NCBI GenBank assembly: GCA_947626165.1
Contig: CANQRG010000006.1
Coordinates: 62,001 to 126,000 of the forward strand
DNA from: an uncultured Clostridia bacterium
Lineage (GTDB): Bacteria; Bacillota; Clostridia; Oscillospirales; Ruminococcaceae
Reading direction: 5' to 3'
Length of the DNA: 64,000 nt
Under the pieces are notes generated by a model. The model saw only the letters and a program-made list of their open reading frames with translations, was not told the origin of the DNA and did not search any database. Numbering within the stretch: the stretch's first letter is position 1; each line of letters begins with the position of its first letter. Positions 63,326 through 64,000 of the stretch are shown here, one piece after another. The translations under genes were made by a program, and so were the position numbers.

Positions 63326-64000
63326 GTCGCAGCCCCCTTATCCTCTTGCTCTAAGCGGCGTGAATCAAGACGGTACATTATCATTTCTCTAGCGTACCTA
63401 TCCTTTCCGCCAACTACCTCTATCAAATCTCTGTAATTCAAGTGGTGATTTTCCAAACTTATCGAGGCATTGTATCTCACATACCAGTTAGAGCTGTGCA
63501 TTGCCTCCATAAGAACATTCAATACATCTTCTCCCTCATACCTCGCAAGAGATGTTGCGCTTATAGCCGCATACTCCCAGTTGATTGGATTTTTGTCCGA
63601 GACAAAAGCTATCAATGGCTCTTTTGCCTTTTCATAAATGTACTTTCCAAAATAACGTATAGCGGATAATCTTATCTCTTTATCCTTTGATTTATCCTGC
63701 ATAATGGCAAACATTTCCTCGCAGTAGTCTCCCGACTTGAAACGAATGTAGTTAAGTATTGATAATTGCACTCTTTCTGAAAAATCTTCTATTTTGCCCC
63801 AGAGCATATGGATAAGTTTATTATGGTCTCCTTTAAACGAAAGAAGTCCGTCAGTCAGAATTTTCTCATGCATAAAAGAGTCGCTTCTGTCCAATATAGA
63901 AATAGCCTCTGTAACGCTTTTCTCGTCTCCGAATGTGTAAAGCGCCTGCAGGGTGTTTATTCGGCAATACAGACTGTCCTTGTTCATATACTCTATCATA
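63322..64000 (-). CDS. HEAT-repeat protein (5' part outside window)
   Basis: At least 225 residues; the frame is open to the window edge and no ribosome site precedes the first Met, so the true start lies beyond 64000. Repeats of about 30 residues are visible (RINTLQALYTFGDEKSVTEAI, RLSAIRYFGKYIYEKAKEPL, EYAAISATSLARYEGEDVLN, RYNASISLENHHLNY), the helical HEAT type used for protein binding. Its stop overlaps the GT2 start by 4 bases, so the two are made together, and the HEAT protein may be a partner or regulator of the synthase. Confidence 0.8.
   Translation of the reverse strand, partial: MIEYMNKDSLYCRINTLQALYTFGDEKSVTEAISILDRSDSFMHEKILTDGLLSFKGDHNKLIHMLWGKIEDFSERVQLSILNYIRFKSGDYCEEMFAIMQDKSKDKEIRLSAIRYFGKYIYEKAKEPLIAFVSDKNPINWEYAAISATSLARYEGEDVLNVLMEAMHSSNWYVRYNASISLENHHLNYRDLIEVVGGKDRYAREMIMYRLDSRRLEQEDKGAAT

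Overview
The window looks like the chromosome of a low-GC, Gram-positive gut-type Clostridia, most likely Oscillospiraceae (Ruminococcus-like). The reasons are the ComF/RecD2/WhiA/RapZ/HprK gene set, an HrcA/CIRCE heat-shock operon, a BspA-like surface protein with a Thr-rich linker, GH2 and M23 surface or secreted enzymes, and strong GGAGG ribosome binding sites. Species cannot be told from the sequence alone. No rRNA, tRNA, CRISPR array, transposase or phage gene was seen.

Layout. 1-27.3 kb is housekeeping, all on the minus strand: yfbR (cut by the window edge), a sodium-pump pair oadG-oadB, comF-recD2, pnp, rpsO with a structured leader, lgt-folD, the M16 pair ymfF-ymfH, dnaE, and a cell-wall/regulatory run murD, two M42 peptidases, a GNAT protein, ynbB, hprK, a PHP protein, murB, rapZ, whiA. 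27.5-33 kb is on the plus strand: a spermidine/putrescine ABC transporter (potABCD) and a long-form PRPP synthetase. 33-35.6 kb is a small accessory module: a secreted M23/FN3 protein and a divergent XRE regulator with overlapping promoters. It is followed by a GH2 enzyme, then hrcA-grpE-dnaK-dnaJ under CIRCE, then valS.

46.4-49.3 kb holds a large BspA-like surface protein. Its leader contains a cyclic-di-GMP-I (GEMM-I) riboswitch with its own terminator, and the region carries three tandem copies of a consensus promoter plus the 5' half of the aptamer. Only the copy nearest the gene has a whole aptamer. Next comes metE-metF-lysR with a MET-box-like operator.

54.1-64 kb is a signalling and polysaccharide locus. 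It contains a hybrid histidine kinase, an Hpt protein, an HD-GYP response regulator, a diguanylate cyclase, a GGDEF(degenerate)-EAL membrane protein, a possible TIM-barrel exported protein, a processive GT2 synthase and a HEAT-repeat protein. The simplest reading is that a phosphorelay and c-di-GMP turnover enzymes control polysaccharide synthesis, while the same messenger controls the surface protein about 8 kb away through the riboswitch. This link is inferred from motifs and position; nothing here proves it.
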